From NCBI GenBank assembly GCA_002633025.1, contig NMRB01000120.1:266942-330941 (forward strand): 64,000 nt of DNA. The letters are read 5' to 3'. The position numbers were made by a program, and so were the translations under genes. Positions within the stretch are counted from its first letter, which is position 1; each line of letters opens with the position of its first letter. Shown here piece after piece: positions 42,618 to 56,900 of this stretch. This stretch comes from Notospermus geniculatus. Lineage: Eukaryota; Nemertea; Pilidiophora; Heteronemertea; Lineidae. The notes beneath the pieces are model-generated. The model saw only the letters and a program-made list of their open reading frames with translations, was not told the origin of the DNA and ran no database searches.

Positions 42618-44901
42618 AGACCAGGTGTTATTATAAAAGTTGAGCTCATCGCTCAGTTTAATCGTGGCCATCAGGTGCTCAAGTCAATTTAAACATCAAT
42701 CATGCATTGATTCTGTTAACGGACTGACCGCCAATAAAGTCATAATAGTCAAGAGGAAATAATAGTCATACACATACACAGTGCCAACGTACAATGTCAC
42801 CTCTGCATCCTGCCATTAACACATCTAAAATAAAGACAATAATGCAATTTCCGAATTGTCAGGATGCACATTTTTATGGTGAAAACCATCCAATACAGCC
42901 AGACAGAATGACAAATACAATTCCAGAGGTATGCACTGTTTAGGCTTGTAACTGCACCGCTTTATTCTGACATCATCTGTTTGCAGCATTCTGAACTCTG
43001 TGGGGCCTCCAAGAGTATTGATCCAATAGGAGCACAAAAATGCCAGTTTCCTCAGAGTTGGTTAAAGCAGCTCCACAACTTAAAGATGATTACTATTGCT
43101 TCGGGTCTGAAAGTTACTTTTAAATCTAAGTTTAAAAAATCCACAGAAAGAGTGGGATGATGCATTTTTTACAACAGATATCCAAAATTACACTAAGTTA
43201 AAATATATAGGCCTATCAATTTCCACAACAAATCTGCAGCATAGCAAACGATCAGTGTTGTCGTCAGTACATGTACAGTCTGATTTCAGAATGTAAAAGA
43301 AACAATTCAGAGCCAAGCAACAAGTACAACATTACAGCCTCTATAATCATTAGACAACACTGTTGGGTAATTTTCTTACGATGAGGAAGAAAGGAAGTAG
43401 CGAGACAAAAGGACTGGCTACATGTATTACTAACCGATTTTTAAAATCAGGTTGATAAATGTATTAGGAGTACCCCTGCCAATCAGGAAACAAAATGTAA
43501 GGTCCAGTTTTAAGAAAGGATAAGAGAAATTTCATCTTTTACTTCAAATATTGATTGCAATCAAGGTAGGTGCAGGTAAGCCCACAGACCAAATTCACCA
43601 CCGAACAGTCGGGATCTGTTAACAGTCTTGATTAAGTCCGTGGTTGAGGACTCGGCGTGTTCTGAAATCACAGAGCTAGAATGGACTTGTTGGACACAAA
43701 TCAATGAAATGTAGAAAATAGATGACAAAACCAAGAACCACTAAGATTGGACATGGTTCCAGTGCTTGCTTCAAGACCAACATTTCATGTGCAACTACCT
43801 AGAGTTCTGTTTCCATTCTAATATGGCCATCTACAAATTGGCACAGGGAAAATGCCATGGACAATGACTACAACTCTGTATTGTTCATCACTTGTTCTGG
43901 GAACAGTTTATCCATGACCACCTTGCCATGCCGACATTCTTCAGTGGTTCTGGAAGGTCCATGAGTCTGGTCTGGATTAGATGTGTTGTTTCCCCACTTG
44001 AATAAAATGTGCATCCTGGCGAGTGCAATCTTGAGAGCAATACAGACTCCTGGTTGAAATTTGAATGGTGAACAGTTAAAAATAATCCATGTGTTCCAAA
44101 CGACTGATAATGCAATAAAAGGTACAATGTATATCCAAATAATATTCCAATCTATAATCCCACAAGTATATATCCAATAATATCCAGATAACTGTGATTT
44201 CCACTATTGATCAAAATTTTCCGAATATGACTATTCATGTTCTTGCATCCCAAGATGCGACAAGCAGAAGTGCAAACCACCAAACAACAACCCCAAATCC
44301 ATCACTGAAAACCACACATAAATTCTCATCTACTTCCATTAATTTTTTAGAAGTTTTTGCCAATATGGCTAAAATATTCTCTCCTTCAGACAAACTGTCC
44401 AAAGGCCCATCAAATGCGACTGATGACAGAGTATCCGACTTCGCGTCAACTGTGATTTGTATACCCCCCATAATCCTTGTGCGAACATAAAACCACATTT
44501 ACATGCAGACTCTAAGATACATGTACAGCTAAAAAAACTTGCTGAGTAATAGAATCAGCATATCTTACATGTAAATCTATGTCCAGAGGATGCGTGCTTA
44601 GCTTACAAAAACATATCCGCACTTAACTCATGATACATGTATCCGCTGCTGCCATTCTGTGTAAATTGACATACCAGATACCAGTTAGTCCCATCACAGC
44701 ACATTTAATCCTTGTCCGATCATGTTGAGCGAGGCAGGCAGCTGGTTCATTTATGAATATTATCCAATGAGCAAAATATCCTAAATGACCATTTCTCCAG
44801 AAATGAAAAATTCGTCTTGAGCACATCCCCGGTATGATGTCATGGCTGTTGATTACCACATCGTCATGTGTCATTTTCCTGTATTAAAGCAAGAGTTGGC
44901 A
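42618..44901. other. Region between the short gene and the ZNF609-like stop; probable 3' UTR
   Basis: No convincing gene. A minus-strand AATAAA (plus TTTATT at 42961-42966) could end a ZNF609-like 3' UTR of about 1.9 kb, facing the plus-strand AATAAA hexamers of the short gene at 42733 and 42829. The 87-codon minus frame at 44,235-44,498 resembles nothing I know. Confidence 0.45.
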
Positions 44902-47900
44902 TTACTGTTTTGGTACAAGTGGTTCAGTGCTGATAGACGACGCGGCCGCGACGGTACCAGATGCGATAATAGCTGAAAAGGAATGTAGAGCAAGCCATGA
45001 GTCACTAAACTGTGATCTTTACAAATTACATGACTTTAGGAACTAATGTTTGGAAGCATTGGAGAATCGCATAAGCCAATGGAGCTGAAAATACGATTCC
45101 TCGGCCAATGCAGTAACATTTACTTTCACCGTTTTACTTCTCAGTCCCTTTTTGACACCACACACGAACAGGTTCTAAGAGCAACTGAAAAGGCACAAAA
45201 AGCTAGGGAAAAGAAGCCAACTTACACTTACCACTGTACGGGTCGTACGGCGGTATGGGATATCCGCCGACTAGATGGGTATGATGATGTGTGTGGACAT
45301 GTCTCTGAGGTGGCGGTGACTGGCGATATTCTCGTGGCTTTTGATTTGATGACATTGATGGTGATGACGACTCGGGAGGCTTTGAACTTGGTGACGAAAC
45401 AGGTCGAGCCTTTTCCAATTCGTGGATTTTGTGCGAGCTGTAATAATGTGAGGCATGTTGCTGGAGTAGGTCAAGGGCCTTTGGCTGTTCACCAGGCCCC
45501 ATCGGACTTGCTGCATTAGGTGATGAAAGAGCTGCAGACTTTTCCTTTTCTAAGTCCATGGGCGACACATATCGCATCGGGGGTGCAACTGGATGTACTG
45601 GGTAGCCAGCACCAGGTGGATAACCAATAATGCCATGTCGATACATCGAACTAGGATCATATGGAAACTGTGCATACGCCGCATGAGGTGACTGAAGATA
45701 TCCCGCAGGAAGATACTGAGCATAATGGGCAGGCATCACACCTGCTGCTGACGGAGCGGCTGTTGATGGGACACCCTCAGTCTTCAGTTTTGGTGTCACA
45801 CCAGGACTCCTCGAACGAACTTTATCATCCACATTCCTTGGTCGCTCAACTGACCGATTCCGTTCATCAGTCTTATCACGATAGTTTTTGCTCCTCTCCC
45901 CCGCAAGATTAGGATCCTTTTTTGTTAAGTCACTTGGCGTCTGTTCCCTTTTAATACTAGGTGAATCTCGTGGTGAACTTTTTTCGCCTTCTTTCACATG
46001 GTCGTACATCTTATTGTCTGATTTTTTGCCATCTCCTTTTGGCCCCTCCCCTCCTGTTCGCTGGCTGCCATCATCATGTCTTTGGTCATGTAACCTCTTT
46101 TGCTGGTACATGTAATACCGCTGCAGTTCCTCACGCTGACGTGCCATCAATGTATGTGGATCAAAAGCTTCTTGACCTGTCGGTGGCTTTGGTCGATTGT
46201 CCATCTGCGGCTTTAGTTCCATGTTCTCTTTTAGAATTTGTAAGTTCTCATTCTGTTTTTCTTTCAGAGTCATTTCAGTCTTTTCCTTTGCCTCAGGAAT
46301 TGGACTGAGTTTTGGTTCTCGACTTTTCTGCAAGTTTTTGTTCTGATCACCAGTTACCATCGGACTAACAGCATTGACAGGACGTGTCTTCTCGCCCTTA
46401 CCAGGTTCAACCTGTGTAGGCTTTACTGCGATGGTAGCCTTGTCTTTATCAACTGTCTTTTCTCGTTCTTGTTTCAACATTTGTTCCTTGCGTAGTCGCT
46501 CCTGGTCTTCCATGAATTTTTCATGTTTTTCACGATAGACAGCATCAGAGTTCATCAAATGCATATGATATGCAGGGTCCATGTAACCGAATGCATTAAG
46601 ATACTGGTACTGTGGATGGCCATACAGGGCTTGCGGCATCATCTTTTGTTGCTGTGATGTCACACGGTAATCACGTCCTGCTAACTGTGGACTTGACAAC
46701 GGCTCCTTCTTTACGTCCTTTGCCTCCTCAGGCCGGTCGCTAGGTTTCATTACAGTCGCCGTTGGTTTATTTTCCTGAGTCTTTGAGCCATGTTGTTCGC
46801 TTGTGCTAGCAACAGGCGATGCTGTTGTGGATTGTGTCTGAGCTTGAGTCTGTGGTATGGTTGATATAAGATATGGCGACTGACCATAGTAGGGGTACAT
46901 GCCATATAACGATGAGTCAGTGTTATGCTCCCCACCAGGGGCCTCATTAGAAGATGGCTTGTCCTTTTGTTTCATATCAACTTCTGTATCTAAAGAGGGC
47001 GCTGAATCAGCTGCATCTGAGATATCAGAATATGCTGGGCTTTGGACACTCTCACTCCCGTGATCAGCAGCATCAGGTGTATTGACTTCCAATCTTGTAT
47101 TTAGACTTAGACTAGTAGGTGGGGTCACATGATTTTGTTCTGTGCCAGGCTCCACTTTGATATCATGTTCTTTTAACAATGGCAGCTTGGCTGCGTCTGA
47201 TTGGAGTTTTTCATTTTCAGCACCATCTCCACTTTCGGGCACATTTGCCAAAACAGATTGTATCACAGATTTCAGTTCAGCTTTACTGTCTATAGCACTA
47301 TCATCTTTGGCATCTGATGTTAATTCGCGAGGAGATTTGGGTCGTTCCTTCTCCTTGGATTTCTTTTTATGTTTTGGTTTCTTCTCCTTCATCGCCACCT
47401 GTGCAGGGTTGATTATGGACGGATCTCCCATGACAGCTGGCTTTGGCTGGATAGCTTTCAACGTCGGAGAGATCTGAGCGTGTGCAGTAACTGCCGTTAA
47501 TGTGGAATGCGTTATTGGACCATTTGTTGTCAGTGTTAAAGTCTGTGGCGTAGTGGCAGGCACAATTGGCCTGGCAACTGTTGATGGCTTTATCACCTTA
47601 GCTTTTTCAACCTTATCTACTTTCTTATTCTTTTTATCATCTTTCCCATCTCCCTTAGACTGCACTGGTAACGTGGCCACCGTGGTGATTGGTACTGTGA
47701 CAGCAGTCACTGTTGTCACAGAACAAGGTACTCCACCTGTTGTACCCAGTTCAGAAGTCACTTTCGGCAGAACACTTATTCCACCTAAACGCCCCATGGC
47801 TCCACCTGAGATCTGATACACTTGTGATGTGACAGGAGCAGCACCTTTTTTCTCCCCCTCAGTGCTACTTTCATTCAATTCTGATTCTCCCTTCTGGGAT

Positions 47901-50860
47901 TTTTTATCCTCTGACACTGTGGATTCACTGGAAGCATCTTTCACTTTCTCATTTGAAGAATCTGACCTAGATTTTGATTTTGATTCACTTTCTCTTGTAG
48001 TCCGTTTGACAGGAGTCTTATTCCCAGCATTTTGGTCCGAATTATTGGCAGTGACTGCAGGGGTAGCCGGCGTAGTGGGCCGACTGTCCCCAGAACTTGT
48101 GCTCTTTGTAGAGTCTTCTTTCTCATCAGATGTAGTGTTTGAGTGAGCATGACTTTGATGATATCTTAATCCATTGATATGGCGATACTTTTTGCTACAG
48201 TTTGGCTCAGGACACTGAATCAGAGCTCCAGTACTAACAGTTTGTTCGGTTGGCATGGAAGCAGAAGTTGGCGTGCTCCGTGAATTTGATCTATTCCGCT
48301 TTGAACTCCGATTCATTTCCTCATTCAATGATATATCCAACTCAGCAGGACGACCCTTCCTCTTGACCCCAGTAATTGGAGTAACATCCGACTTAGCAGG
48401 ACTTGGGGGTGCCTGAAAATTGTTTGTTCCTCGGCGTCCCTTCCTCAGCTTCCTCTCCGTGTAGTTGCTCATGTCGTTCAGAGGAGCACTACTGCTGCCC
48501 CGGGCACCTCGTTTTCCACGACCCTTCGGTGTTCGAGCTTCGAAGTCACTTGTTGGTGAGTCACAAGTGAATCTGGAAAGAGAAAGACCAAAAGGTAAGG
48601 TTCACTGTCATCAAAATCCAGACAACAAAATACGATACATGAAGGAACTCCACTGAATGGGCATCAAATAAAGGGCTGTATCAAATAACATAGGCTACTG
48701 ATTTTGCACTACATTGTCATGACATATTTACACAGTGTTGACACCTTTAAGTTAGGTGCAGATTGTGGCTATAGATGGCAGATCAAGCTTGCAAGCAGAT
48801 GCTGTACTGTACTATTCATATCAGTTCATGCCTGTATCAGTACAGTCCCTAGGTTATGACTGCTGAATTTGCATACATGTAACATGATAACACAAAAAAC
48901 ACATGTACATGGCCAGATGTTTTTAGTATGGCAATGAGCCATCCAAATTGGAAAATTTTTGAAGAAACATCCATCACATGGTTGAAAAGAACATTTTCTC
49001 TGTAAATAAGTTGCGAGAATTTCTGGTTGAACATGTCCCTGCCTTTGCTCCGACTTGTCACTGAATGTGTAAGACCATACTAACCTGATAGGACCCGAGA
49101 TTGACGTGGACAGTCCTATCAGAGGAGCAGGCAGGAAACAAATGAAATTCACACATGAAAAGTCCTACATACACTAGACAGGCAGACAGATGTCATTATC
49201 ATGATTGATTATGTCCATGTATCTTTCACTCTATAGGCCAGGTTTAGATTCTATGACAGAGTTCATGTGGAGTGGACAATTAAAATGAAATGCTTCGGAT
49301 TTTAGTGTCTCTTGCCATCCCTGTCTTTATGCAAATGCCTCAGCCGATCATTTTCATACCCACCTTGGAGGTGCCCAGTCATGCTTCGTGGAATCCATCA
49401 ATGTCCCAACATACGTTTTTCCACGCCAGGTAACATTCACTACAAGCACACCTGCAATAAGATTGAAAATAAAATAACCATTTTATGATGTCATTGAAAT
49501 TGGCAACAGATGTTATTGAGTACATGTAGGAAAGCTATGAAAGCACTTCGTACTAAGTGAACCACACAGAATACACAGCATAAATGCTGTAACTGACACT
49601 GGAAACTGTTCGAGTCCTTAGCCTTTGCCTTGAATGCACAAGAACTTTGGAAGAATAGAATGGCTCAGAGAAAAGTAGAAATTTACCATTTTCAGTCTCC
49701 TGCCAGACAATACCCTCCAAACTGACACTTGTTCCAGGTTCACAGGGACCAAGACATTCAGGTTCTGTGATTGTTCCAACAGATGTCTCTGTAGCCACAT
49801 CATGACATGCCTGTGCCACTGTTGATGTCTCAGTGTTCTGGAATGGCGTAATAGTGCGGGGAGGAATTGTAACAGGACTAGCACCAGGGGGAACTGCAGC
49901 GGAATCACTCTGAAATGACAAAATGTAAATACGAAGGTAACGAAGTGCAACAGAATGGGACACCGAGATCTCGGTAATTCAACTCCTGCAACATACACAC
50001 CGATGTTAGCAACACACCGATTTACCTTTTCTGTGAAGAAGTATGACAAATCGAAGCAAGTCTGTTCTAGCAACTATCTACCGAAGTTCATTTGTTAACA
50101 CCACACCACACACATTTGTATTAGAAATATCTCTGACAAAGGAACAGAGGAACAAGTTTCCTACCTTCTCTAACTTTATCTTTTTGACAGGAATACTAAT
50201 CCGATCCTCCACTTTAGCATTGAATTCATACGGATCCAGTGCTGTCAGTGACACAGACTCTCGCTTAATCCCAAAGGGCAATTTGTCCGACTCTAATGAA
50301 CTATTGCCAGATTCATTACTGTTACTACTGCCACTATGTAGTGGAAATCCATTTGCCATGTTCTGTGTCATTTCTGAAGATCGACTAGCCTTTTCCTTGG
50401 CCTTGTCCTTTTTATGTACTCCTCGTGTCCCTTTCATTGCTTTTTCCTTGGAGTCCCCTGGACTCTGTTTCTTATCCCCAGCAGGCAACAACGTACTAAC
50501 ACTTGTCTCTCCTATACTCGCCATTTTTTCATTTTTCACAATTTCGTGCTTAGTCTCAGATTTCGCACCTCCACTTTTACGCTTTATTTTCATTTTTAAC
50601 CCTTTATCCACTGTTGCCTGGTGTTCAATACCACTCATCTTGGGTGACGTCGTCTCGGGCTGCTGACCAGATATTGGACTGGTGCTATTCCGCTCGAGAT
50701 CAGCATCAAGATCAATGATCAGGTTGCCGACACCAAGTTCCCATTCATTTTCGTCATCATCAAATGACTGATTTGTGGACTCCTTGAAGTTGGGGACCTG
50801 GCGGCTGGAGTCAGAGGCCACTGCACTACCGCTGTGGCCCTGCGTTGACTTTTCTCTCAT
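44902..50860 (-). CDS. ZNF609: ZNF608/ZNF609 homologue (scribbler/brakeless family)
   Basis: Family members are nuclear regulators; ZNF609 is linked to Integrator/cohesin-loader-dependent transcription and the fly homologue is scribbler/brakeless. Coding exons 50165-50860, 49687-49909, 49364-49451, 45232-48572 and 44902-44972 total 4,419 nt, 1,472 residues (human ZNF609 1,411, ZNF608 1,512), phases consistent. Diagnostic stretches: [72 protein letters not shown]; one C2H2 finger [59 protein letters not shown]; and [12 protein letters not shown]. The rest is Ser/Lys/Pro-rich and probably disordered. The ATG at 50860 follows an in-frame TAG. ZNF608 and ZNF609 are vertebrate duplicates, so this is probably the single pre-duplication gene. 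Confidence 0.95.
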
Positions 50861-50907
50861 TGGCCCCTAGTATGCTGTATAACTTCATCAACACAATTTA
50901 AGAACCT
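50861..50907 (-). other. ZNF609: 5' UTR part of the first coding exon of the ZNF609-like gene
   Basis: On the minus strand a strong acceptor (gttttttTgcag) lies just upstream of about 50,907, followed by roughly 47 leader bases and the ATG at 50860. This implies at least one non-coding upstream exon, which I could not locate in the remaining 13 kb. Confidence 0.65.
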
Positions 50908-53900
50908 GCAAAAAAACAAAATGAAATTGCTTACTTTCACAAAAGTTCTGAGGTACACACATATCTACATTCAACTGAAGGCAGACGATGATACTCCTTG
51001 AAAATTTAACATGAAACAGAGGACTGTTAACATAAAACAGAGGAGAAGCCCACGTCGTCATACTCCTGAAACTGCAAAAAGACATCTTTGGAAACTAATA
51101 TAATAGGCATATGTAGCCAGAGAATCCATCACAAGTGCAGTGAATACCGGTACTCAAAGACCAGTTTGCCCTATTCACTGACACATATAGTGTCCCTCAC
51201 TATCACCAGGTGGGGCAATATAACATTGTGTGTGTGCTGTAATCGGTTCATTACCCCAGAACCAAACAAGCCAAGTACTCCGTGATCTTTAGTGAATAGT
51301 GCTTACTCAAGTGGAGCGAAGAAAATGTTGAGAATCAATCGCATGACTCTCCTTTTGCTGGTTTGGTTTATACAATACAAGGCTCTCTGAACAATGACAA
51401 TACTAGGAAAATCAAGGCGTGAATAAGCCCCTGTTATTTACATTTTCTGCAATGTATTGAAACAATGAATCTGTCTATAACTAAACCTCTAAAATTACTA
51501 GTTGGTGGCTTTACACACATGTATGTTCATTCGGAGAATATCCATGCCAAATGACCAAGATTTAGTTAATCCAATCCTATTCCTACATGTACTTTTATTA
51601 TTTTCTCCCTTTTGCTGCATTTTATCTGGCAATAGAATACAAAGTTAGTGAAGGTATAGGTTGATTATTCTAAGTTTGAGTTTTACAGACAGAGTTCTTC
51701 CTATAGGAGCCAAAAAAGGGAACGCTATGCTTAATGTGGCACTAAAATAGCAGCTGAACAGTGCACACAAAAGGGACCAACAACACACCTGACAAAGCGC
51801 TATTTCTAACACCATATTTTTTTAAAAATATCTTGAAAGATAAGGGAAAGAGGATAGCATTGAGAACATAACTGATGAAATGAACTGTAGACACCCTCAG
51901 GTATAATTTTCCATAAGCCTACAGCTTTATGAACTTTATGGTGTTTCTACTGTTCAGGTTCAACCCACAGGAACAGGATATCCATCATCTTGATATCTTG
52001 ATAACCCATCTGCAACAAAAGAATTTTACCAACCGCCAACAAAGACTCTAACCACAATAAGTGCAATAGAGACCAATCCAAACTTGGGACGTGTAAAAAT
52101 GCACAAAAATCCAGAACTGCTTATAACCAATGGAATGTAACAACACCTTTCACACATACACATTCAATAGTATAGGGTTGCTCCATTATGCTCTTATCCG
52201 AACACCATGGCATAAATTCCATACACTACTTACACTGCGAACATGAAAATGGCATGACTAATCCACAAACCCACATGTACACAGTACCAGTACAGAAAGT
52301 ATTGGTCTATTGAGTGTTCTGCACTTGTTGGCAATAAAAATAACTAGACTGTACTGAGGCGCCACTCAGTGGTGGTACCCAACACATTACTTGATACAAT
52401 GTAATCCACAACATGGTGCACAACAAAGAACATAACATCCAAAATGTGCAAATACAGATCCAAAATGAGTAATATGCAATCCTAACCGTTTATGTAGCAT
52501 ATCCCTTTCATAAAATCCAATGTTGCAGTTGTAGTATTTTTGCAAGAGATTCCTGTGATACCATCTGACCTCTTTGCTGGTTCAGCACCATCTGCTCGTG
52601 GAAGGATTCAACAGCCAATGGCTGAACATGGACCGAACCATTATTCCAAGGGGTATAGATCTATGCCTCCTTCTCTTTGTCACTTCACTGATTGTGAATA
52701 TGGCAAGTTGTAGAGTACCTTTAGTGAGTAAATGTGTGTATTTAGTTCTTACACACAATGGGGGTCTGCACATACAGTAATTACTGGCTATTTGCAGAAT
52801 TGTAGCTATATAATATAACTGGCCCATTTAGTTACTTGTTATCCTTGTAATGTTCACTGGCGATGCATTGTGTCTACAGTCACAAAACATGCATGGCTTT
52901 GCCTGGGTCCTTTGTGACTAGGGATGAGGAAATGCTCTCTTTTGCCTAGCACAAATTGCAAATTATATTTTACAGCTTATCCAATTGGTGCCATTTGGCT
53001 GTTGAATAAAGCTGAAGAGAAGGAGCTGCAAATCACCGGCACTCTCCTTGGCTTTAGCAGCTGACGTGTTCTTTGAATGACCTGATCCTCTGATTCAGGT
53101 AATATTTGGTGAAAACATGGAGATGTTGCCAAAGAAGTAGACAACCAACATGGGTCTTGCATCCAAGTCAAGTGATGCCAAGTCAAGGAAATTCAAAACA
53201 ATAGGCATGGTTCATAAAGTATCATCGCAGAAGCTGGCTCACAATGGGCAATTCACCATTATTTGTTTCCTCTCAGCTTACGTTGGGACCAATGACATGA
53301 ACAACTGCTCGCAGTAGAGTTGCCCATTGAGAGCCATCTTTGGGTGAGCGAACTCTCCCGTGGAGAGGCACCAATAGCCTATACCAAAAATATATAGGCC
53401 TACATATTTTTGCGTACACCTGGGAACTGTACTTGCACAGAAACATAAGAAACAGAATTTGTAAAAATCAAAATTTGATGTGTAGGCCTACAGCAACAAA
53501 TGGATGATTTTTTAAGTTGACCAAAATATACCTATTGTGCACTGCAGATAATACTGCAGATAAAATATTCACCATTCAATTGACAGCTGCATGTGTCATT
53601 AGTGGTGAAAAGGTGGGAAATTAGTCAAGCAGGGAAAAGCCACTCAAGCCATTAGCATTCTCCAATAGGAATCGGCTCATGCTTTGCATGCTAATTATAT
53701 TATCCATGGTGTAAGTTTAAAGGGACAATACTAGTATCTCTGCCAGCAAAAATTTGCCTATCAATATGATACTGGCCATTTCACCACTGAAAGAATTGGA
53801 TTGACTACTTATTGAAGTCTGTGGATATGCCTGTAAGGCCTACCCCACAGCTGACACCATCAGGATGGACTGATGAAGGCAGGACAAAGCAGATAGACTA

Positions 53901-56900
53901 ACCCATACAAGGAGGAAAATGAGTGTTCATCATACCGGTACTCACAAAAATATCATCAGAAGGCAGCCAGATGCAAAGAAATGTGGGATTGAATGAATCT
54001 TTAGTGTACAAGAGAAGGAAAGGCCACACACTTTAATCCTACATGATCAATTGCCACACTCCCTGAATTACCTCACAGCATGGAAGTATTTACTTCCATG
54101 CTCACAGCCAGCCATCACAAGCAAAGTAGGCTACCTAACTCCTTGAGGAAGTTAAGTATGAAAAGGGCCTACTACAAGTCAACAAAGGATTACCAAACAT
54201 AATTAGTAAATATCCTAAACAACCATGCTGCTCAACCTGTGCTTTGACAACAATTCGTGATTCAGATTACCTTCCCCCAAAGGAGTTCAGATCCTTTGTC
54301 CTTCACGGGCATACATGTATTTTTGCCAGGTAGCCAAGTCAGAGATGCAGCTTCAGCAAGACATGATCAAGGGTAGATTTCCAAAACTTCAGTTTACAGC
54401 AAACAGGCCTACCAGGAAAAAATAGCAACCACAACAAGGAGAGGCCAGTTATGACAGAACCCTCATTGTGAGAATAACCTATTCATTTGCATAAAATGAC
54501 ACATGAAGGTCATTTCTAAATCAATTTTATGGATATACATGTGTATATCCTGGTGGACATAATTTTACATGACTTTTGCTGAGGCATAGACATGCCCAAT
54601 TATATGTACAGCAAGTGCAAAAATCATCAACAGATAAACAGCTGTTGTAGACAGGACATGAACAAAGCTGGTGCCAGAACAGGATACTCCCCACCTACTT
54701 TCAATATGGACTTGCCCACTATTATCTGGCTCTCACAGATTGGTGGCATATTTCAACATACACTTCAACTCATCTCATTCGTTTTATGAATAAATGTACA
54801 TTAAGGGTATACATAATAATCTCGTTTGTACAGTATAATTCACAGCTTTATAGTGCGAGTTGACACAAAGAGCATGATATGCAGCCAAAGCGCTGGTGCA
54901 TGTCCTGCATCATACAAAGGCTATCAAAAGATCTTAAATGGGCATGCCAGGCAATTAAGTAGAAAATAATAACTTTGGTCATGCAAAATATCTCAAGGGT
55001 TATGAGGGTTACGAGGTCAAGAAAGTGTTTTCACGAAACAGTCAAAGAGATCATAGAGTTTCTTTTCACCATTGCGTGTTTCAGATAATACAAAGAGTTG
55101 TTGTTCCTGCTGGTAAATATCATGCTTTTTTCTAAAAATATACTTTGAAATGCACATATCCAGCAAACTGTTGACATTTACAATAATGACTCGGTTCAAA
55201 ACCAGACACTTCTGAAAAAGACGGAATCGAATAGACCAAGAGTACAATCATATCAATCTGTTGGCAGTAGGCTTCCACATTCATCGGCACACCAAAGGTC
55301 TTTGATTCTTTGTAGGTACCCAGGAAATTTTCAAAATAAAAGTGAGCTGTCTGAATGCATCAAATATAAGCTCATTTCCAATCAGTATATGAAATATCTC
55401 AAGAAGGCAAGTCCTGCTTGTGGCACATGATTAGCAACAAAACAAAACTGTCCCATACACATAGGTATTGCAATTTCAGAGAATATTGGTTACAGAGATA
55501 ACACAAAAATACTACAATTTGAGAACATAGGTCTACTTGGATAGATGGACCTATTTTGCTGTCAAACATGGCTGGAAGTCAAAAATTTGCCAGGTCATTG
55601 CTTCTACAAGCATGGCCCCTTTAGGCCGTTAATTTTAATCAGTACAGCGGCCTACAAACTTTATGTTTGATAAAGGCCATGCACTACATATACCAGTATT
55701 TTTGACATGCATCTACAATTCAAAGATAACAGTTACATGTAGGCCTATGAGGAAAAACATGAAACACCACACTGGATTTGACTGTTTTTCCATTCAACCA
55801 TTGTGTGTAAAAATGGACAAAGCATATCGAGCTAGCCATTGATAAGAATGTAAATGAAATCGGCATCCAATTTTCACACAGCAGAAAAATGTACTTACAA
55901 AACACTTCCAGAGACAAAGGAACTTGATTATCTTGTGTTTAAAAATGTGAAAATGCACTCAGAATCGCAGAAGCAGCCAAGAAAATGGCAGAGTCAATAT
56001 TCCTTGCCTGCTTTGTTAAACCAGCCAGACAATCCAACAATGTGCAACAACAGTACTGTACACCTTGGTGCAGTGAAGAGGTCAATTTACTATAGAACAC
56101 AAAGAGAACTTCGTGCACACAGTGTTGAGTTGGCTCTATACACGCACTATCGTGTACTGGAAATGAATGTAGGATCTCTTCCTGGGATTACCGGTAGCCC
56201 GCAGCCGTGAAGCTTTGTTGTATTAGAAATGATGGTAAACCATTGGCACAGATGGGCTGCTGTGTCTTCATATTGATTTGCACAAGCTAATTTGTGCCAT
56301 GGTGAAAATCAAATGGTGAATGGTTTAAAGAGAAAAGGAGAATTCATTCATTAGTGAGAAAATAAGGTTCTGAAATAAACACAGTTCTTAATCTTACTCA
56401 CAGCCAACCACAGTCCTTTTAAAATGATCAACAAACAGAATATACAAAAATTAAATGGTCCATGGACCATGTGTTCACCTGGGTGAATGTAGAAGAACAA
56501 ATGACAAATGTTAAATCGAAATGTTCCCGGGCAAGCCTTGAGATCCAGGGGGGTACCCAGACACCTGATCACACCAAGTCAGAAGATATTAGGTCAAATA
56601 GCCACGAAACGTGCCACCAAATGACAAAATTTGAACTTTGACCTTTGTGGCCTTGAAAAGTAGGTCAAATCAAAAACCCGTTACATGTCATGTATCCTCA
56701 TTAGATGCACCGATGATGAAAATTTGGAGGCGATCCAGACGTTAGTTTAGAAATTATTGGAATTTGAGTTTCGTTTTTGCCACCTGGTGGCCAAGGTAAG
56801 AATCAAATCAGACCAAAACTTGGTGTCATAGGTCAACTGACATAGAGATGTATACGTACCAAGTTTCAGGTCAATAGCCCTAGCAGTTACGAAACATGCC

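Noticed and set aside
44235-44498. Minus-strand 87-codon frame downstream of the ZNF609-like stop
   Set aside because: It overlaps an equally long plus-strand frame, has no recognisable motif, and lies in the probable 3' UTR.
47142-48146. Long plus-strand frames opposite the ZNF609-like giant exon
   Set aside because: They are antisense shadows of a Ser/Lys-rich coding exon, whose complement is naturally open; no independent evidence of coding.
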